25,377 nt of DNA from Streptosporangiaceae bacterium (lineage in GTDB: Bacteria > Actinomycetota > Actinomycetes > Streptosporangiales > Streptosporangiaceae), in the NCBI GenBank assembly GCA_030039095.1, contig JASHQP010000143.1, positions 1 through 25,377 of the forward strand. Reading direction: 5' to 3'. Each line of letters opens with the position of its first letter. Position 1 is the stretch's first letter. Below, piece by piece: positions 24,533-25,377 of this stretch. Both the position numbers and the translations under genes were made by a program. Under the pieces are notes generated by a model. That model saw only the letters and a program-made list of their open reading frames with translations. It ran no database searches and was not told where the DNA came from.

Positions 24533-25377
24533 CTAGGCCGGCGGCAGGTGACGGCCCTGGATGTCGTAGACGATCTCCGGCGGCTCGTACTGTTCCCGGC
24601 GGGCCCAGTTGCCGTCGCGGCGGCAGATGTCACGGGCGTGGGTCTCCACGAACCTGCGCCACTCGGTGATCAGCGCATCGGGCCGGTAGAGACGGGCGCG
24701 CTGGAACCAGTTCTCATGCTTGTACACGTGGTGCGACTTCTCCCGGACGAAGCCGTCGAAGTTCAGGAAACCCTCGATATCTGGGTCCGTCGACCAGACG
24801 AGCGGGAACATCGCGAACATGTGGTCGCGCCAGGCCTGTTCTTCCTCGTCGCTGTCCACGACCTTGCCGTAGAGCATGACGGACGTGTGATAGTCCTCGT
24901 TCACCGGGACGTACCACTCCCAGTAGTAGTCCCACGGCGTCCGCTGGTTGCCGTCGAGCTGCAGGATGCCCGGCAGGAAATGCGAGACGCTGCTGTCCGG
25001 GTCGGCGTCGTCCAGCAGTTCCCGTGGCGCCGCCGTGCGGACGGTCACGCCCTCGACGTCGGCTTCCATGATCTTCTTCGACCTGCCCAGGTAGACCCGC
25101 ATGTACGGCGCGCTGCCCGGCTCGGCCACGGTCTCGATGTCGTCGCGGCCCGGCATGATCGCCAGCGGGAACGGCATCTGGTGGCGGGCGAGGGGGGCTT
25201 GCTGGTGGCCGTAGAAGTGGCTGTTGTCCACGGCGTTCTCCGCCCCCAGCCGCCAGTCCCCGGCAATCTTCACCCGCATATGCGGAATCAGCGCCACCCG
25301 CCGGCCCAGATGCACCATCTCGGTAAACCGGTCCGGCATATCCGCCTCGAAATCAGCCACCGGCTCACCCCCCACCC
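24533..25377 (-). CDS. Rieske non-haem iron oxygenase alpha subunit, catalytic domain (5' partial)
   Basis: Only the C-terminal catalytic (START-like) domain is inside the window; the N-terminal Rieske [2Fe-2S] domain lies beyond base 25377. Numbering from the first in-frame codon at 25375, KIAGDWRLGAENAVDNSHFYGH carries the mononuclear-iron motif with bridging D50 and ligands H53 and H57 (bases 25205-25228). The His spacing is H-x3-H as in carbazole 1,9a-dioxygenase rather than H-x4-H. A third ligand may be D207 in NFDGF. Members dihydroxylate or O/N-demethylate aromatic rings and need ferredoxin and reductase partners, not seen here. It may supply the diol for ring cleavage by the enzymes in this window. 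Confidence 0.88.
   Translation of the reverse strand, partial: VGGEPVADFEADMPDRFTEMVHLGRRVALIPHMRVKIAGDWRLGAENAVDNSHFYGHQQAPLARHQMPFPLAIMPGRDDIETVAEPGSAPYMRVYLGRSKKIMEADVEGVTVRTAAPRELLDDADPDSSVSHFLPGILQLDGNQRTPWDYYWEWYVPVNEDYHTSVMLYGKVVDSDEEEQAWRDHMFAMFPLVWSTDPDIEGFLNFDGFVREKSHHVYKHENWFQRARLYRPDALITEWRRFVETHARDICRRDGNWARREQYEPPEIVYDIQGRHLPPA

Overview
High-GC, GTG-start-rich, tightly packed sequence with Shine-Dalgarno motifs of GGAGG type points to a chromosomal segment of an actinobacterium; the genus cannot be told from this window. Almost everything here looks like an accessory catabolic island for aromatic or related cyclic carboxylic compounds. It contains ring-cleavage dioxygenases, fumarylacetoacetate-hydrolase (FAH) enzymes, an RraA-type aldolase domain, flavin monooxygenases with a flavin reductase, a Rieske oxygenase, a decarboxylase-like protein, and two transport systems. 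No transcriptional regulator, tRNA, rRNA, CRISPR array or transposase was seen.

Left part (1-5498, + strand): a translationally coupled unit encoding a TPP enzyme (5' end off the window), an FAH-RraA fusion protein, a LigA-like and a LigB-like subunit of a type II extradiol dioxygenase, and an MFS exporter/importer whose reading frame runs 358 bp into the gene facing it. The order ring-cleavage / FAH / RraA aldolase matches the logic of a protocatechuate-4,5-cleavage-like meta pathway ending in pyruvate and a second oxo acid.

Middle part (5141-12942): on the - strand lie a serine hydrolase (SxxK, beta-lactamase family), a small unknown protein and a flavin reductase; then a BBE-type FAD oxidase with a second FAH hydrolase. 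A DUF3500 gene faces the other way. A small cupin overlaps a two-domain VOC extradiol dioxygenase, and a Rid-family gene is divergent from that pair.

Right-middle (12991-21777, - strand): one long apparent operon. It starts with a lipoprotein solute-binding protein, a DppB-type permease, a natural DppC-DppD fusion and a DppF-type ATPase. It continues with an MDR dehydrogenase, an NTF2-like protein, a 4,5-dihydroxyphthalate-decarboxylase-like protein and an LLM flavin monooxygenase. The simplest reading is uptake of a substrate followed by oxidation and decarboxylation.

The gap 21778-22600 is the only long region without an ordinary gene. It holds a promoter-like site, a small hairpin, the decayed C-terminus of a short-chain dehydrogenase, a probable leaderless Cys-rich miniprotein, and two palindromes in front of the next operon. 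The right edge has an LLM monooxygenase coupled to an SDR (with His in place of the catalytic Tyr), converging on a Rieske oxygenase alpha subunit cut by the window end. How the pieces connect chemically is inference: a plausible route is import, hydroxylation, decarboxylation to a catechol-type acid, LigAB cleavage, and FAH/RraA processing.
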